Positions 7,892-17,479 of a stretch of 47,377 bases of DNA are shown here, in pieces. This stretch comes from Massilia eburnea. GTDB lineage: Bacteria > Pseudomonadota > Gammaproteobacteria > Burkholderiales > Burkholderiaceae_D. A model generated the notes under the pieces. That model did no database searches. It saw only the letters and a program-made list of their open reading frames with translations, and was not told the DNA's origin. Each line of letters opens with the position of its first letter. Position 1 is the first letter of the stretch. Made by a program: the position numbers and the translations under genes. The DNA lies in NCBI RefSeq assembly GCF_009720745.1, contig NZ_WNKX01000033.1:1-47377 (forward strand), given 5' to 3'.

Positions 7892-9432
7892 ATACCCTAC
7901 CATCCCCCGGACCTGCCGCGTCGGCAGCCGCCGCTCCCGTGCCGCAAGCAGGCGCGCGCAATGCATTGCTGGTAGCGCTGGTGATGCTGCTGCCGCTGCT
8001 GGTGTTCCATACAACGGCGCTGGAGCTGGCCGGCATCTGGCAGCGCTCCGAAACCTTCGCCCATGGTTTCCTGATCCTGCCGATCAGCCTGTGGCTGGTG
8101 TGGCGCCAGCGCGCCGCACTGGCGCCGCTGCCGCTTAAGCCCTGCTGGCCTGGGCTGCTGGCCCTGGCTGCGTGCGGCGCGGCATGGCTGCTGGCCGACC
8201 TGGTCGAAGTCGGCATTGTGCGCCAGTATGCGCTGGCGCTGATGCTGCCGCTGACCGTGCTGGCCGTGCTGGGCAAGCGCATTGCCGGCGCCCTGCTGTT
8301 CCCCTTGTTCTTCATCCTGTTTGCGGTGCCGGTGGGCGAGGGACTGATTCCGCCGCTGATCGACCTGACCGCCAACTTCACCATCGATGCGCTGCGCATG
8401 ACGGGCATTCCGGTGCTGCGCGACGGCAACAGCTTCTCCATTCCCACCGGCACCTGGTCGGTGGTGGAAGCCTGCAGCGGCCTGCGCTACCTGATTTCTT
8501 CCATCACCCTGGGCTGCCTGTTCGCCTACCTGAGCTACCGCACCGCATGGCGCCGCGCCGCCTTTGTCCTGGCTTCGGTGCTGGTGCCGCTGGCGGCCAA
8601 TGGCCTGCGCGCCTACATGATCGTGATGATGGGCCACCTGAGCGGCATGACCATGGCGGTCGGCGTCGACCACTTGATTTATGGCTGGGTATTCTTCGGC
8701 ATCGTGATGCTGCTGCTGTTCTGGATCGGCAGCTTCTGGCGCGAAGACCAGCAGGCCGCTGCCGCTGCCGCCGCGGCGCTCGCCCAGCAGCCCCTGCCGG
8801 CGCGTTCCATGGCAGGCGTTGCGCTTGCGGTGCTGGCCGTGCTGGCAGTCTGGCCAGCATTGGCGGCACGGGTAGACCAGTCCAGCCCGCAGACCGCAGC
8901 GGTCAATCTGGCGCTGGCTTCGCCTGCACCGGCCGCTGAAGAATTCACGCGCTGGGAGCCGGACTTCGCGCCGGCGACGGCGACCCTGCGCCAGTCCTTC
9001 GGCGGCAAGCCGCCGGTCGGCGTCACCGTGTTGTTCTACCGCGATACCCCGGGCGGCCCCAAGCTGATCAGCTCCACCAACCGCATCGGCATGGACAAGG
9101 GCGAATACCGCGAAAACCGCAGCAGCCTGCGCGACGAAAGCTTTGCCGGCCGCCATACCGCGGTGCGCGAAGCCCTGCTCGGTGTCGAAGGGCGCCGCTT
9201 GCTGGTGTGGCAGTGGTACTGGGTCAACGGCAACATGACTAGCAGCAACTATGTTGGCAAATTGTTACAGGCGCAGGCGAAATTGACCCATGGCAGCGGT
9301 GATGGCGCCGCCGTGATGGTATTCTCGCCCTACGATGAAGACCCAGCTGTGGCGCGCAGTGCCATGCGCGCCTTCCTGGATAGCAACCTCAAGCCGCTGG
9401 ACCAAGCCTTGGCCAGCACCCAGCGTCCCTGA
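7888..9432 (+). CDS. xrtA: Exosortase A with C-terminal EpsI domain
   Basis: Multi-spanning inner-membrane cysteine transpeptidase-like enzyme that recognises C-terminal PEP-CTERM signals, cleaves them and is thought to transfer the protein to a surface carrier. The N-terminal 290 residues are strongly hydrophobic with about eight membrane segments. The catalytic triad is visible: Cys196 in VVEACSGLRYL, Arg241 in ANGLRAYMI and His262 in VDHLIYGW. After an Ala-rich linker (about 288-302) and one more membrane segment comes a periplasmic EpsI-like domain (about 330-514, with FYRDT and WYWVNG). The EpsH-EpsI fusion is the usual XrtA arrangement. 514 residues. No PEP-CTERM substrate gene is visible in this window. 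Confidence 0.93.
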   Translation: MNTLPSPGPAASAAAAPVPQAGARNALLVALVMLLPLLVFHTTALELAGIWQRSETFAHGFLILPISLWLVWRQRAALAPLPLKPCWPGLLALAACGAAWLLADLVEVGIVRQYALALMLPLTVLAVLGKRIAGALLFPLFFILFAVPVGEGLIPPLIDLTANFTIDALRMTGIPVLRDGNSFSIPTGTWSVVEACSGLRYLISSITLGCLFAYLSYRTAWRRAAFVLASVLVPLAANGLRAYMIVMMGHLSGMTMAVGVDHLIYGWVFFGIVMLLLFWIGSFWREDQQAAAAAAAALAQQPLPARSMAGVALAVLAVLAVWPALAARVDQSSPQTAAVNLALASPAPAAEEFTRWEPDFAPATATLRQSFGGKPPVGVTVLFYRDTPGGPKLISSTNRIGMDKGEYRENRSSLRDESFAGRHTAVREALLGVEGRRLLVWQWYWVNGNMTSSNYVGKLLQAQAKLTHGSGDGAAVMVFSPYDEDPAVARSAMRAFLDSNLKPLDQALASTQRP

Positions 9433-9441
9433 TTCCTTGCC

Positions 9442-10611
9442 ATGAACGACATTCCCCTCATCGTCCACCTGACGTATACGCTTGATTTTGGCGGCATGGA
9501 GAACCTCATGGTCGAGCGCATCAATCGCATGCCGGCCGAGCGCTACCGCCACGCCATCGTCTGCCTGACGCGCAGCAACCCGGAATTCGTCAAGCGCATC
9601 AGCCGCCCCGGCGTGACGGTGCTGAGCCTGAACAAGCAGCCCGGCCTGTCGCTCGCCACCCATGGCGCACTGTGGCGCCTGCTGCGCGAGCTGCAGCCGA
9701 CAGTCCTGCATAGCTATAACTTCTCCGCCATCGAATATGCGCCGGCGGCGCTGCTGGCCGGGGTGCCGGTGCGCGTCAATGGCGCCCACGGCCGCGACCA
9801 CACCGACCCGGACGGCACCAACCGCAAGCACAATTTCCTGCGCCGCCTGATGCTGCCGTTCTATGACGTGTGCTATGCCAATTCGGCGGCCATGGAAAAA
9901 TGGAACCGCGATGTGATCGGGGTGCCAAAGGACAAGAGCCGCATGCTGGCCAACGGCACCGACGCCGAGCGTTTCCGCGCCCGCCGCGAAGACGAGGCGC
10001 GCCCCTTCTTCAATAACGGCGAAGTGGTGATCGGCACCGTGGGCCGGGCGCAAGACGTGAAGGACCACGCCACCCTGGTGGACGCTTTCCTGCTGCTGCG
10101 CGAGCTGACGCCGCAGTACCGCGAGCGCCTGCGCCTGGCGATCGTCGGCGACGGCCCGCTGCTGCAGGCGCTGCGCGACAAGGTGGCTGCCGCCGGCGCC
10201 GCCGATGCGGTGTGGCTGCCGGGCGCGCGCAACGACGTGCCGGACATCCTGCGCAGCTTCGACATCTTCGCCATGTCCTCAATCGCCGAAGGCACGCCGG
10301 GCTCCGCGCTGGAAGCCATGGCCAGCGGCCTGCCGGTGGTCGGCACGCGCGTGGGCGGCATTCCCGAAGTGATCGACAATGGCATTACCGGCCAGCTGGT
10401 GCCGCCATCGAACGCGGCAGCCATGGCCTCCGCGCTCAAGCATTATGTGGAGGCCCCGGCGCTGGCGCGCCGCCACGGCCAGGCGGGCCGCGACAAGGTG
10501 CTGCGCAAGTACAGCATGCCGGCCATGGTGGCCGCCTACCAGGACATGTACGACAGCTTGTGCGAACGCAAGCTCAAAATCAGAAGGCCAGTACCATCAT
10601 GTGCGGAATAA
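9442..10611 (+). CDS. XrtA-associated glycosyltransferase (TIGR03088-like)
   Basis: GT4-type retaining glycosyltransferase, expected in the cytoplasm at the membrane and building the repeat unit. It opens PLIVHLTYTLDFGGMENLM, with the acceptor-site glycine motif (DFGGMEN) typical of the XrtA subfamily. The donor-binding half has GTVGRAQDVKDH, the VGDGPLL loop and the EGTPGSALEAMASGLPVVGTRVGGIPE block, in which the E-x7-E-like pair contacts the nucleotide sugar. 389 residues. It starts 9 bases after xrtA with no clear Shine-Dalgarno, so coupling to xrtA translation is likely. Its 3' end overlaps the amidotransferase start by 13 bases. Confidence 0.88.
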   Translation: MNDIPLIVHLTYTLDFGGMENLMVERINRMPAERYRHAIVCLTRSNPEFVKRISRPGVTVLSLNKQPGLSLATHGALWRLLRELQPTVLHSYNFSAIEYAPAALLAGVPVRVNGAHGRDHTDPDGTNRKHNFLRRLMLPFYDVCYANSAAMEKWNRDVIGVPKDKSRMLANGTDAERFRARREDEARPFFNNGEVVIGTVGRAQDVKDHATLVDAFLLLRELTPQYRERLRLAIVGDGPLLQALRDKVAAAGAADAVWLPGARNDVPDILRSFDIFAMSSIAEGTPGSALEAMASGLPVVGTRVGGIPEVIDNGITGQLVPPSNAAAMASALKHYVEAPALARRHGQAGRDKVLRKYSMPAMVAAYQDMYDSLCERKLKIRRPVPSCAE

Positions 10612-12494
10612 CAGGGATCATGGATGCGCGCGGCGGGCGCGCGGTGGACGAGGCGCTGCTGCGCCGCATGAACGACACCCAGCACCATCGCGGGCCGGAC
10701 GAGGGCGATACCTATATCGAACCGGGCATCGGCTTCGGCCACCGCCGCCTGTCGGTGATCGACATCGCCATGGGCCAGCAGCCGCTCGGCAACGAGGACG
10801 GCAGCGTCATGGTCTGCTACAACGGCGAGATCTATAACTACCGCGAACTGACCGCGGAGCTGAAAGAGCTGGGCCACACCTTCAAGACAAAGAGCGACAC
10901 TGAAGTGATTGTGCACGCCTGGGAACAGTGGGGCGAGGACTGCGTACACCACTTCCGCGGCATGTTCGCCATCGGCCTGTGGGACCGCAACAAGCAGGTG
11001 ATGTTCCTGGCGCGCGACCGCATGGGCGTGAAACCGCTGTACTACGCCATGACGCCGGACGGCTGGTTCGCCTTCAGCTCGGAACTGAAGGCGCTGCGCA
11101 TGCACCCGTCGCTGCCGCGCGAGATCGATCCGCGTGCGGTGGAAGACTATTTCGCCTACGGCTATGTGCCGGAGCCGAAGACCATCTACAAAGGCGCGCT
11201 CAAGCTCTCGCCTGGCTTCCGCCTGACGCAGAAGGTCGGCGCGCCCCTGGCCCAGCCCGAACAGTTCTGGGACGTGCCGTTCAAGCTGCACCAGAAAATG
11301 ACCGAGAGCGACGCCCAGGGCGAGCTGGTGGAGCGCCTGCGCGAGGCGGTGAAGATCCGCCTGGTGGCCGAAGTGCCGCTGGGCGCCTTCCTCTCCGGCG
11401 GCGTCGATTCCTCGGCCGTGGTGGCGATGATGGCCGGCGAATCCGACGGCCCGGTGCACACCTGCTCCATCGCTTTCAAGGACAAGGCTTTCGACGAATC
11501 GGAATACGCGCAGAAGGTGGCGCAGCAGTACAAGACCGACCACTTCGTGGAAACCGTCGACACCGACGACTACGGCCTGCTCGATACCCTGGCCGGCCTG
11601 TACGACGAGCCGTATGCCGACAGCTCCGCCATCCCGACCTACCGCGTGTGCGAGCTGGCGCGCAAGCGCGTCACGGTGGCGCTGTCGGGCGACGGCGGCG
11701 ACGAAAACCTGGCCGGCTACCGCCGCTACCGCTATGCGATGGCGGAGGAAAGCGTGCGCGGCCGCATTCCGCTGGGCCTGCGCAAGCCGGTGTTCGGCAC
11801 CCTGGGCCGGCTGTATCCGAAGGCCGACTGGGCGCCGCGCGTGTTCCGCGCCAAGACCACCTTCGAAGCATTGTCGCGCGACCTGGTGGAAGGCTATTTC
11901 CACGGCGTGTCGATCATGACCGACGCCATGCGCGCGCAGCTGTTCTCGGACAAGTTCCGCCAGCAGCTGCAAGGCTACCGCGCCATCGACGTGATGCGCG
12001 GCCATGCCGCCAACGCGCCGACCGACGACCCGCTGTCGATGATCCAGTACCTGGACATGAAGACCTACCTGCCGGGCGACATCCTGACCAAGGTGGACCG
12101 CGCTTCGATGGCGCACGCGCTGGAGGTGCGGGTGCCGCTGCTGGACCACAAGCTGGTGGAGTGGATCTCCGGCTTGCCGCCAGAGATGAAGCTGCGCGGC
12201 AGCGAGGGCAAATACATCTTCAAGAAATCGATGGAGAAGTACCTGCCGGAAGACATCCTGTACCGCAAGAAGCAAGGCTTCGCCGTGCCGCTGGCGGCCT
12301 GGTTCCGCGGCCCGCTGCGCGAGCGGGTGCAGCAAGCATTGCTGGGCCCTAACCTGGCCGCCACCGGTATCTTCAACCAGGACTTCCTGCGCCATATGGT
12401 GGAGCAGCACCTGAGCGGCCGGCGCGACTACAGCGCCCCGATCTGGACGGTGCTGATGTTCGAAGCTTTCCTGCGCAAGGAAATGGCGGCATGA
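10599..12494 (+). CDS. XrtA-associated amidotransferase (asparagine synthase-like)
   Basis: Glutamine-hydrolysing asparagine-synthase-family enzyme (TIGR03108-like, exosortase A system amidotransferase 1). It probably amidates a sugar acid or other group of the glycan rather than making asparagine. Cys2 (MCGITGIMD) is the class II glutaminase nucleophile, with RRLSVIDIA and CYNGEIYN also in the glutaminase domain. The synthetase domain has the PP-loop SGGVDSSAV, SGDGGDENLAGY, DMKTYLPGDILTKVDR and EVRVPLLDH. 631 residues, normal for the family. The start at 10599 places Cys at position 2, which is required for activity; in-frame codons further upstream would abolish it. Confidence 0.92.
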   Translation: MCGITGIMDARGGRAVDEALLRRMNDTQHHRGPDEGDTYIEPGIGFGHRRLSVIDIAMGQQPLGNEDGSVMVCYNGEIYNYRELTAELKELGHTFKTKSDTEVIVHAWEQWGEDCVHHFRGMFAIGLWDRNKQVMFLARDRMGVKPLYYAMTPDGWFAFSSELKALRMHPSLPREIDPRAVEDYFAYGYVPEPKTIYKGALKLSPGFRLTQKVGAPLAQPEQFWDVPFKLHQKMTESDAQGELVERLREAVKIRLVAEVPLGAFLSGGVDSSAVVAMMAGESDGPVHTCSIAFKDKAFDESEYAQKVAQQYKTDHFVETVDTDDYGLLDTLAGLYDEPYADSSAIPTYRVCELARKRVTVALSGDGGDENLAGYRRYRYAMAEESVRGRIPLGLRKPVFGTLGRLYPKADWAPRVFRAKTTFEALSRDLVEGYFHGVSIMTDAMRAQLFSDKFRQQLQGYRAIDVMRGHAANAPTDDPLSMIQYLDMKTYLPGDILTKVDRASMAHALEVRVPLLDHKLVEWISGLPPEMKLRGSEGKYIFKKSMEKYLPEDILYRKKQGFAVPLAAWFRGPLRERVQQALLGPNLAATGIFNQDFLRHMVEQHLSGRRDYSAPIWTVLMFEAFLRKEMAA

Positions 12495-13732
12495 GCATCC
12501 GCATCCTTCACGTCCTGGATCACTCGATCCCGCTGCACAGCGGCTATACCTTCCGCACGCGCTCCATCCTGCGCGAGCAGCGCGCGCTGGGCTGGCAGAC
12601 TTTCCACATCACCGGGCCGAAACAGGGCAAGGTGGACGCGCTGCGCGAAACCGTGGACGGCCTGGAATTCTTCCGCACGCCGCCGGCCACGGGGTTGATG
12701 TCCAGGCTGCCGGTGCTGAACCAGGTGGCCGTGATTGACGCTTTGGCCGCGCGCCTGCTGGAGGTGGCGAAAGAGGTCAAGCCGGATGTGCTGCACGCCC
12801 ATTCCCCGGCATTGAACGCGGTCGCCGCGCTGCGCGTGGGCCGCAAGCTGGGCATCCCGGTGGTGTACGAAATCCGCGCCTTCTGGGAAGACGCCGCGGT
12901 GGACCACGGCACCAGCAAGGAATGGGGCCTGCGCTACCGCATGACGCGCGCGCTGGAAACCTGGGCCCTGCAGCGGGTGGACTTCGCCACCACGATTTGC
13001 GAAGGCCTGCGTGCGGAAATCGCCGGTACGCGCGGCATCCCGGCCAGCAAGATCGAAGTCATCCCGAACGCGGTCGACATCGCCGATTTCTCGGTGGGCG
13101 GCCAGGCCGACCCGCAGCTGGCGGCCAGCCTTGGCCTGGACGGCAAGACGGTGCTGGGCTTCATCGGCTCCTTCTATGCCTACGAAGGCCTTGACCTGCT
13201 GCTCGATGCGGTACCGGCCATGCTGGCGAAACGCCCGGAACTGCGCGTGCTGCTGGTTGGCGGCGGTCCGCAGGAACAGGCCTTGCGCGCCCAGGCCGAA
13301 CGCCTCGGCATCGCCGGCCAGGTGGTGTTCACCGGCCGCGTTCCGCACAGCGAAGTGCAGCGCTACTACGACCTGGTCGACGTGCTGTGCTACCCGCGCC
13401 ACAAGATGCGCCTGACCGACCTGGTGACGCCGCTCAAGCCGCTGGAGGCCATGGCGCAAGGGCGCCTGATGGCGGCTTCCGATGTGGGCGGCCACAAGGA
13501 ATTGATCGAGGATGGCCGCACCGGGGTGCTGTTCACCGCGGAGGATCCGCAGGCGCTGGCCGGCAAGGTGCTGGCGCTGCTGGACGCGCCGCACAAGTGG
13601 CAGGAATTCCGCCTGCAGGGGCGCCGCTTCGTGGAAACGGAGCGCAACTGGGCCGCCAGCGTGGCGCGCTACCGCCATGTCTACGGCAGCGTGCTTGGCG
13701 CCGGCGCCGCGCGCGACGCGGTGGCGGCATGA
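12491..13732 (+). CDS. XrtA-associated glycosyltransferase (TIGR04063-like)
   Basis: GT4-type glycosyltransferase of the exosortase A cluster (TIGR04063-like), expected to extend the glycan repeat unit. Characteristic opening ILHVLDHSIPLHSGYTFR, in which the SGYTFR loop is typical. Further motifs: HAHSPALNAVAAL, VYEIRAFWEDAAVDHGT, FIGSFYAYEGLDLLL, VGGGPQEQ and TPLKPLEAMAQGRLM (the donor-binding Lys/Glu block). 413 residues, full length. It overlaps both neighbours by 4 bases (ATGA at 12491 and 13729), consistent with translation as part of one polycistron. Confidence 0.88.
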   Translation: MSIRILHVLDHSIPLHSGYTFRTRSILREQRALGWQTFHITGPKQGKVDALRETVDGLEFFRTPPATGLMSRLPVLNQVAVIDALAARLLEVAKEVKPDVLHAHSPALNAVAALRVGRKLGIPVVYEIRAFWEDAAVDHGTSKEWGLRYRMTRALETWALQRVDFATTICEGLRAEIAGTRGIPASKIEVIPNAVDIADFSVGGQADPQLAASLGLDGKTVLGFIGSFYAYEGLDLLLDAVPAMLAKRPELRVLLVGGGPQEQALRAQAERLGIAGQVVFTGRVPHSEVQRYYDLVDVLCYPRHKMRLTDLVTPLKPLEAMAQGRLMAASDVGGHKELIEDGRTGVLFTAEDPQALAGKVLALLDAPHKWQEFRLQGRRFVETERNWAASVARYRHVYGSVLGAGAARDAVAA

Positions 13733-14850
13733 GGGACACGGGCATGGATGGCCAGTCCTGCGGCGGCGCAACCCACAACAGCCTGAAAATCGGGCTGGTG
13801 GGGCCGCTGCCGCCGCCTTCGGGCGGCATGGCCAACCAGACCTTGCAGCTGGCCTCGCTGCTGCGCAGTGAAGGCGTGGACGTGGAAACCATCCAGGTCA
13901 ATGCTCCCTACAAGCCGGCCTGGGCGGCCAGGCTGAAAGGTGTACGTGCGCTGTTCCGCATGCTGCCCTACCTGGGTGCGCTGTGGTCGGCCGCCGGCCG
14001 CGTGCAGGTCTTCCATGTGATGGCCAACTCCGGCTGGTCCTGGCATTTGTTCGCGGCGCCGGCGATCTGGATCGCGCGCCTGCGCGGCAAGCCGGTGGTG
14101 ATCAACTACCGGGGCGGCGAGGCCGATGCTTTCCTGTCGCGTTCGCGGCGCGCCGTGGGGGCCAGCCTGGCGCGCGCCGATGCGCTGATCGTGCCGTCCG
14201 GCTTCCTGGAAGCGGTGTTCGGCAAATACGGCTTTGCCGCGCGCGTGGTCCCCAACATCATCAACCTGGAGCGCTTCAGCCATGCGCCTGCCGCGGCGGG
14301 CGCGGGCCCGCGCCTGCTGGTGGCGCGCAACCTGGAGCCGATCTATGACAACGCCACGGCGCTGCGCGCCTTCGCCCTGGTGCGCGCGGTCCATCCGCTC
14401 GCCAGCCTGGTGATCGCCGGCTCCGGGCCGCAGCGCGCGGAGCTGGAAGCGCTGGCGCGCGAGCTGGGCGTGGCCGATGGCGTGACCTTCACCGGCCGCG
14501 TCGACAACCACGCCATGGCGCAGCTGTACCGCAACGCCGACATGATGCTGAACTGCAGCCTGGTCGACAATATGCCCAATTCCGTGCTGGAATCGCTGGC
14601 CTGCGGCGTACCGGTGGTCAGCACCAATGTCGGCGGCGTGCCCTATTTGGTGGAGGACGGCCGCACCGCGCTGCTGGTGCCGGCCGCCGCGCCCGAGCAG
14701 ATGGCGCAAGCCGTGCTGCGCCTGTGCGCCGAGCCGGCGCTGGCCGCCAGCCTGCGCGAAGCCGGGCTGCGCCAGGTGCAGCAATATACCTGGCATAACG
14801 TGCGTCCGCGCCTGCTGGACGTCTATCGCAGCGTAATGAGCCCGACATGA
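13729..14850 (+). CDS. Glycosyltransferase family 4
   Basis: GT-B fold glycosyltransferase in the exopolysaccharide operon. The acceptor-side loop is PLPPPSGGMANQT (near residue 26), and the donor side shows VPNIINLERF, ARNLEPIYDNATAL, GSGPQRAEL, TGRVDNHAMA and NSVLESLACGVPVVSTNVGG. The start at 13729 overlaps the previous stop (ATGA); an ATG at 13744 would shorten the protein by five residues. The first 20 residues (Gly/Ser/Cys-containing) precede the conserved IGLVGP strand and are probably a short extension. About 373 residues. I do not recognise a named exosortase subfamily, so linkage and sugar are unknown. Confidence 0.85.
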   Translation: MRDTGMDGQSCGGATHNSLKIGLVGPLPPPSGGMANQTLQLASLLRSEGVDVETIQVNAPYKPAWAARLKGVRALFRMLPYLGALWSAAGRVQVFHVMANSGWSWHLFAAPAIWIARLRGKPVVINYRGGEADAFLSRSRRAVGASLARADALIVPSGFLEAVFGKYGFAARVVPNIINLERFSHAPAAAGAGPRLLVARNLEPIYDNATALRAFALVRAVHPLASLVIAGSGPQRAELEALARELGVADGVTFTGRVDNHAMAQLYRNADMMLNCSLVDNMPNSVLESLACGVPVVSTNVGGVPYLVEDGRTALLVPAAAPEQMAQAVLRLCAEPALAASLREAGLRQVQQYTWHNVRPRLLDVYRSVMSPT

Positions 14851-16196
14851 TGTACACCGCCCTCGTATCGAACCTGATCTTCCCGCTGCAGGAGCGCTTC
14901 AAGCAGCACCGCAGCGTGTCCGTGCGGCGCCAGATGGAGCAATCCCAGTACTGGCCCGAAGCGCGCCTGCGCGAGCTGCAGCTGGAGCGCCTGCGCAACC
15001 TGCTGCAGCGGGTGCAGGCCAAGGTGCCGTATTACCGCGACCTGTTCCGCGAACTGGGCTTCGAACCGCTGCGCGACCTGCAGTCGCTGGACGACCTGCG
15101 CCGCCTGCCGCTGACCGACAAGGCGACCATCCGCCAGGCCGGCGAACGCATGAAAGCCGAAGACGCAGTGGGCCTGGCGCGCTTCAACACCGGCGGCTCC
15201 AGCGGCGAGCCGCTGATTTTCTTCATCGGCAAGGAGCGCGTCAGCCATGACGTGGCGGCCAAGTGGCGCGCCACGCGCTGGTGGGGGGTGGATATCGGCG
15301 ATCCCGAAATCGTTGTGTGGGGCTCGCCCATCGAACTGGGCGCGCAGGACCGCATGCGCGCCTGGCGCGACCGCGTGATGCGCACCCGCCTGCTGCCGGC
15401 CTTTGAAATGTCGGGCCCCAAGCTGGACGGCTTTGTCGACGCGATCCGTGCGCGCCGTCCGCGCATGCTGTTCGGCTATCCGTCGGCGCTGTCGCACATT
15501 GCGCGCCATGCGCGCGGCAAGGGCCAGCGCATGGACGACCTGGGCGTGAAGGTGGCTTTCGTCACCTCGGAACGCCTGTACGACGAGCAGCGGCAGCAGA
15601 TCGAGCAGACGTTCGGCTGCCCGGTGGCCAACGGCTACGGCGGGCGCGACGCGGGCTTCATCGCCCACCAGTGCCCGGAGGGCGGCATGCACATCACGGC
15701 CGAAGACATCATCGTGGAAACCATCGGCGCCGACGGCCAGCCGGTGGCGCGCGGCACGCCGGGCGAGATCGTGGTGACCCACCTGGCCACCGGCGATTTC
15801 CCCTTCATCCGCTACCGCACCGGCGACGTCGGCGTACTCGGCACCGAACCATGCCGCTGCGGCCGCGGTTTGCCGCTGCTGAAGGAAATCCAGGGCCGCT
15901 CCACCGACTTCCTGGTGGCGCAGGACGGCACCGTGATGCACGGCCTGGCGCTGATCTACATCCTGCGCGACCTGCCGCAGGTAAAGGCTTTCAAGATTGT
16001 GCAGGAAAGCCTGCAGCACACCACCGTGCAGGTGGTACTGGAGGGCGCCCTGGATGATGCGCTGCGCGGCAAGATCGTGGCCGGGTTCCGCGCCCGCCTT
16101 GGCGCCGGCGTTGACGTCACGGTCGAACAGGTGGCGCAGATCGCGCCGGAAAAATCGGGCAAGTTCCGCTACGTAATCAGTAAGGTGGCAGCATGA
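14847..16196 (+). CDS. PaaK/CapK-like adenylate-forming enzyme
   Basis: Member of the phenylacetate-CoA ligase-like (PaaK/CapK) branch of the ANL adenylate-forming superfamily, often found in capsule and exopolysaccharide clusters. By family it would activate a carboxylic acid as an AMP ester for transfer to CoA, a carrier or an amino group on the glycan. Visible: the nucleotide loop NTGGSSGEPL, GYGGRDAGFIAHQCPEGG, the RYRTGDVG hinge-region motif, a CxCGRG segment (CRCGRGLPLL) seen in this branch, and the C-terminal lid with GRSTDFLVA. 449 residues, normal length. It overlaps both neighbours by 4 bases. No acyl carrier protein or dedicated acyltransferase is adjacent, so the acceptor is not known. 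Confidence 0.82.
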   Translation: MMYTALVSNLIFPLQERFKQHRSVSVRRQMEQSQYWPEARLRELQLERLRNLLQRVQAKVPYYRDLFRELGFEPLRDLQSLDDLRRLPLTDKATIRQAGERMKAEDAVGLARFNTGGSSGEPLIFFIGKERVSHDVAAKWRATRWWGVDIGDPEIVVWGSPIELGAQDRMRAWRDRVMRTRLLPAFEMSGPKLDGFVDAIRARRPRMLFGYPSALSHIARHARGKGQRMDDLGVKVAFVTSERLYDEQRQQIEQTFGCPVANGYGGRDAGFIAHQCPEGGMHITAEDIIVETIGADGQPVARGTPGEIVVTHLATGDFPFIRYRTGDVGVLGTEPCRCGRGLPLLKEIQGRSTDFLVAQDGTVMHGLALIYILRDLPQVKAFKIVQESLQHTTVQVVLEGALDDALRGKIVAGFRARLGAGVDVTVEQVAQIAPEKSGKFRYVISKVAA

Positions 16197-17479
16197 GGGA
16201 CGTAATCATTACGCTGATGGTGTTCGGCGCGCTGCCATTCATCTTCCGCAACCCGTCGTATGGCATGGCGGCCTGGATCTGGATTTCCGTCATGAACCCG
16301 CACATGCAGGGCTGGGGCTTTGCGCGCACCGCGCCGTACGCCGCCATCATCGCAGCGGTGACCATGCTGGCCATGCTGGTCAACCGAGAACGCTACCGTT
16401 TGCCGATGACCGGAGTGGTCATAACCTTCCTTGCCTTCGTGGCCTGGATGTCGGTCGGTACGCTGTTCGCCTTCTATCCAGGCATGGTGGGCGAGCAGTT
16501 GATCAAGGTACTGAAGATCATGGGCATGTCGCTGGTCGTGCTGATGCTGCTGAAGAAGCGCGAGCACGTCGACTGGCTGATCTGGACCGTGGTGCTGTCG
16601 CTCGGCTTCTATGGCGTGAAGGGCGGTATCTTCACCCTGGTCACGGGCGGCGCCTACCGCGTCTGGGGTCCCAGCGGCACCTTCATCGACGGCAATAACG
16701 AAGTCGCGCTGGCGCTGGTAATGTGCATTCCCCTCATGTACTACCTGATAGACCGGATCGAAAACAAGTGGGGCAAGCGCGCCATGCTGGCGTCGATCGG
16801 CCTGTGCGCCATTGCAGCGCTGGGCTCCTATTCGCGCGGCGCCGCGCTGGCCCTGGGCGCCATGCTGGTATTCATGTGGCTGAAGGGCAAGCACAAGATC
16901 AAATTGGGCCTGGTGCTGCTGATCGTGGTGCCGCTGGCGCTGGTCTTCATGCCGGAGCAATGGCATACCCGCCTCGATACCCTCAACAGTTACGAGCAGG
17001 ATGCGTCGGCCATGGGCCGCATCAACGCCTGGAAGATGGCGTTCAACCTGGCCAATGACCGTCCCATGTTCGGCGGCAGTTTCGAGATCTACAACAGGGA
17101 AATATTCTCGCGCTATGCCCCGGTTCCTGACGACGTGCACGCGGCGCACTCGATTTATTTCCAGGTGCTGGGTGAACATGGCTGGGTGGGCTTTGGACTG
17201 TATCTTCTGCTCGGCTTCCTGACGTGGCGCGCCGGCAGCTGGGTGCTGAACCACGCGCGCTATGTGGACGAGTTGCAGTGGGCGTGCGATATGGTGCGCA
17301 TGATCCAGGTGTCGCTGCTGGGATTCATGGTGGGCGGCGCCTTCCTTAGCCTGGCGTATTTCGACGTGCCGTATTACCTGATGGCGGCGCTGGTGGCGGT
17401 GCGCCTGCTGGTTGAAAAAGAGCTGGCGCAGCGCAGCGATAAGGCCGCGGTCAAGGAAGTAGCCGATGCGGTGGCTTGA
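16193..17479 (+). CDS. XrtA-associated O-antigen ligase-like membrane protein
   Basis: Polytopic inner-membrane protein of the Wzy/WaaL/PglL type found with exosortase A (TIGR03097-like, putative O-glycosylation ligase). It may polymerise the glycan or ligate it to protein, which would fit the idea that PEP-CTERM proteins are glycosylated. About ten hydrophobic segments are visible, plus the large periplasmic loop typical of Wzy_C domains (SAMGRINAWKMAFNLANDRPMFGGSFE, with its Arg, then HAAHSIYFQVLGEHGWVG, where the His is usually essential). 428 residues. The 5' end overlaps the adenylate-forming gene by 4 bases and the 3' end overlaps the next gene by 14 bases. Confidence 0.88.
   Translation: MRDVIITLMVFGALPFIFRNPSYGMAAWIWISVMNPHMQGWGFARTAPYAAIIAAVTMLAMLVNRERYRLPMTGVVITFLAFVAWMSVGTLFAFYPGMVGEQLIKVLKIMGMSLVVLMLLKKREHVDWLIWTVVLSLGFYGVKGGIFTLVTGGAYRVWGPSGTFIDGNNEVALALVMCIPLMYYLIDRIENKWGKRAMLASIGLCAIAALGSYSRGAALALGAMLVFMWLKGKHKIKLGLVLLIVVPLALVFMPEQWHTRLDTLNSYEQDASAMGRINAWKMAFNLANDRPMFGGSFEIYNREIFSRYAPVPDDVHAAHSIYFQVLGEHGWVGFGLYLLLGFLTWRAGSWVLNHARYVDELQWACDMVRMIQVSLLGFMVGGAFLSLAYFDVPYYLMAALVAVRLLVEKELAQRSDKAAVKEVADAVA

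Noticed and set aside
10212..10598. Upstream extension of the amidotransferase frame
   Set aside because: It would place the nucleophile Cys inside the chain; the class II amidotransferase needs Cys exposed at position 2, so the start is 10599.
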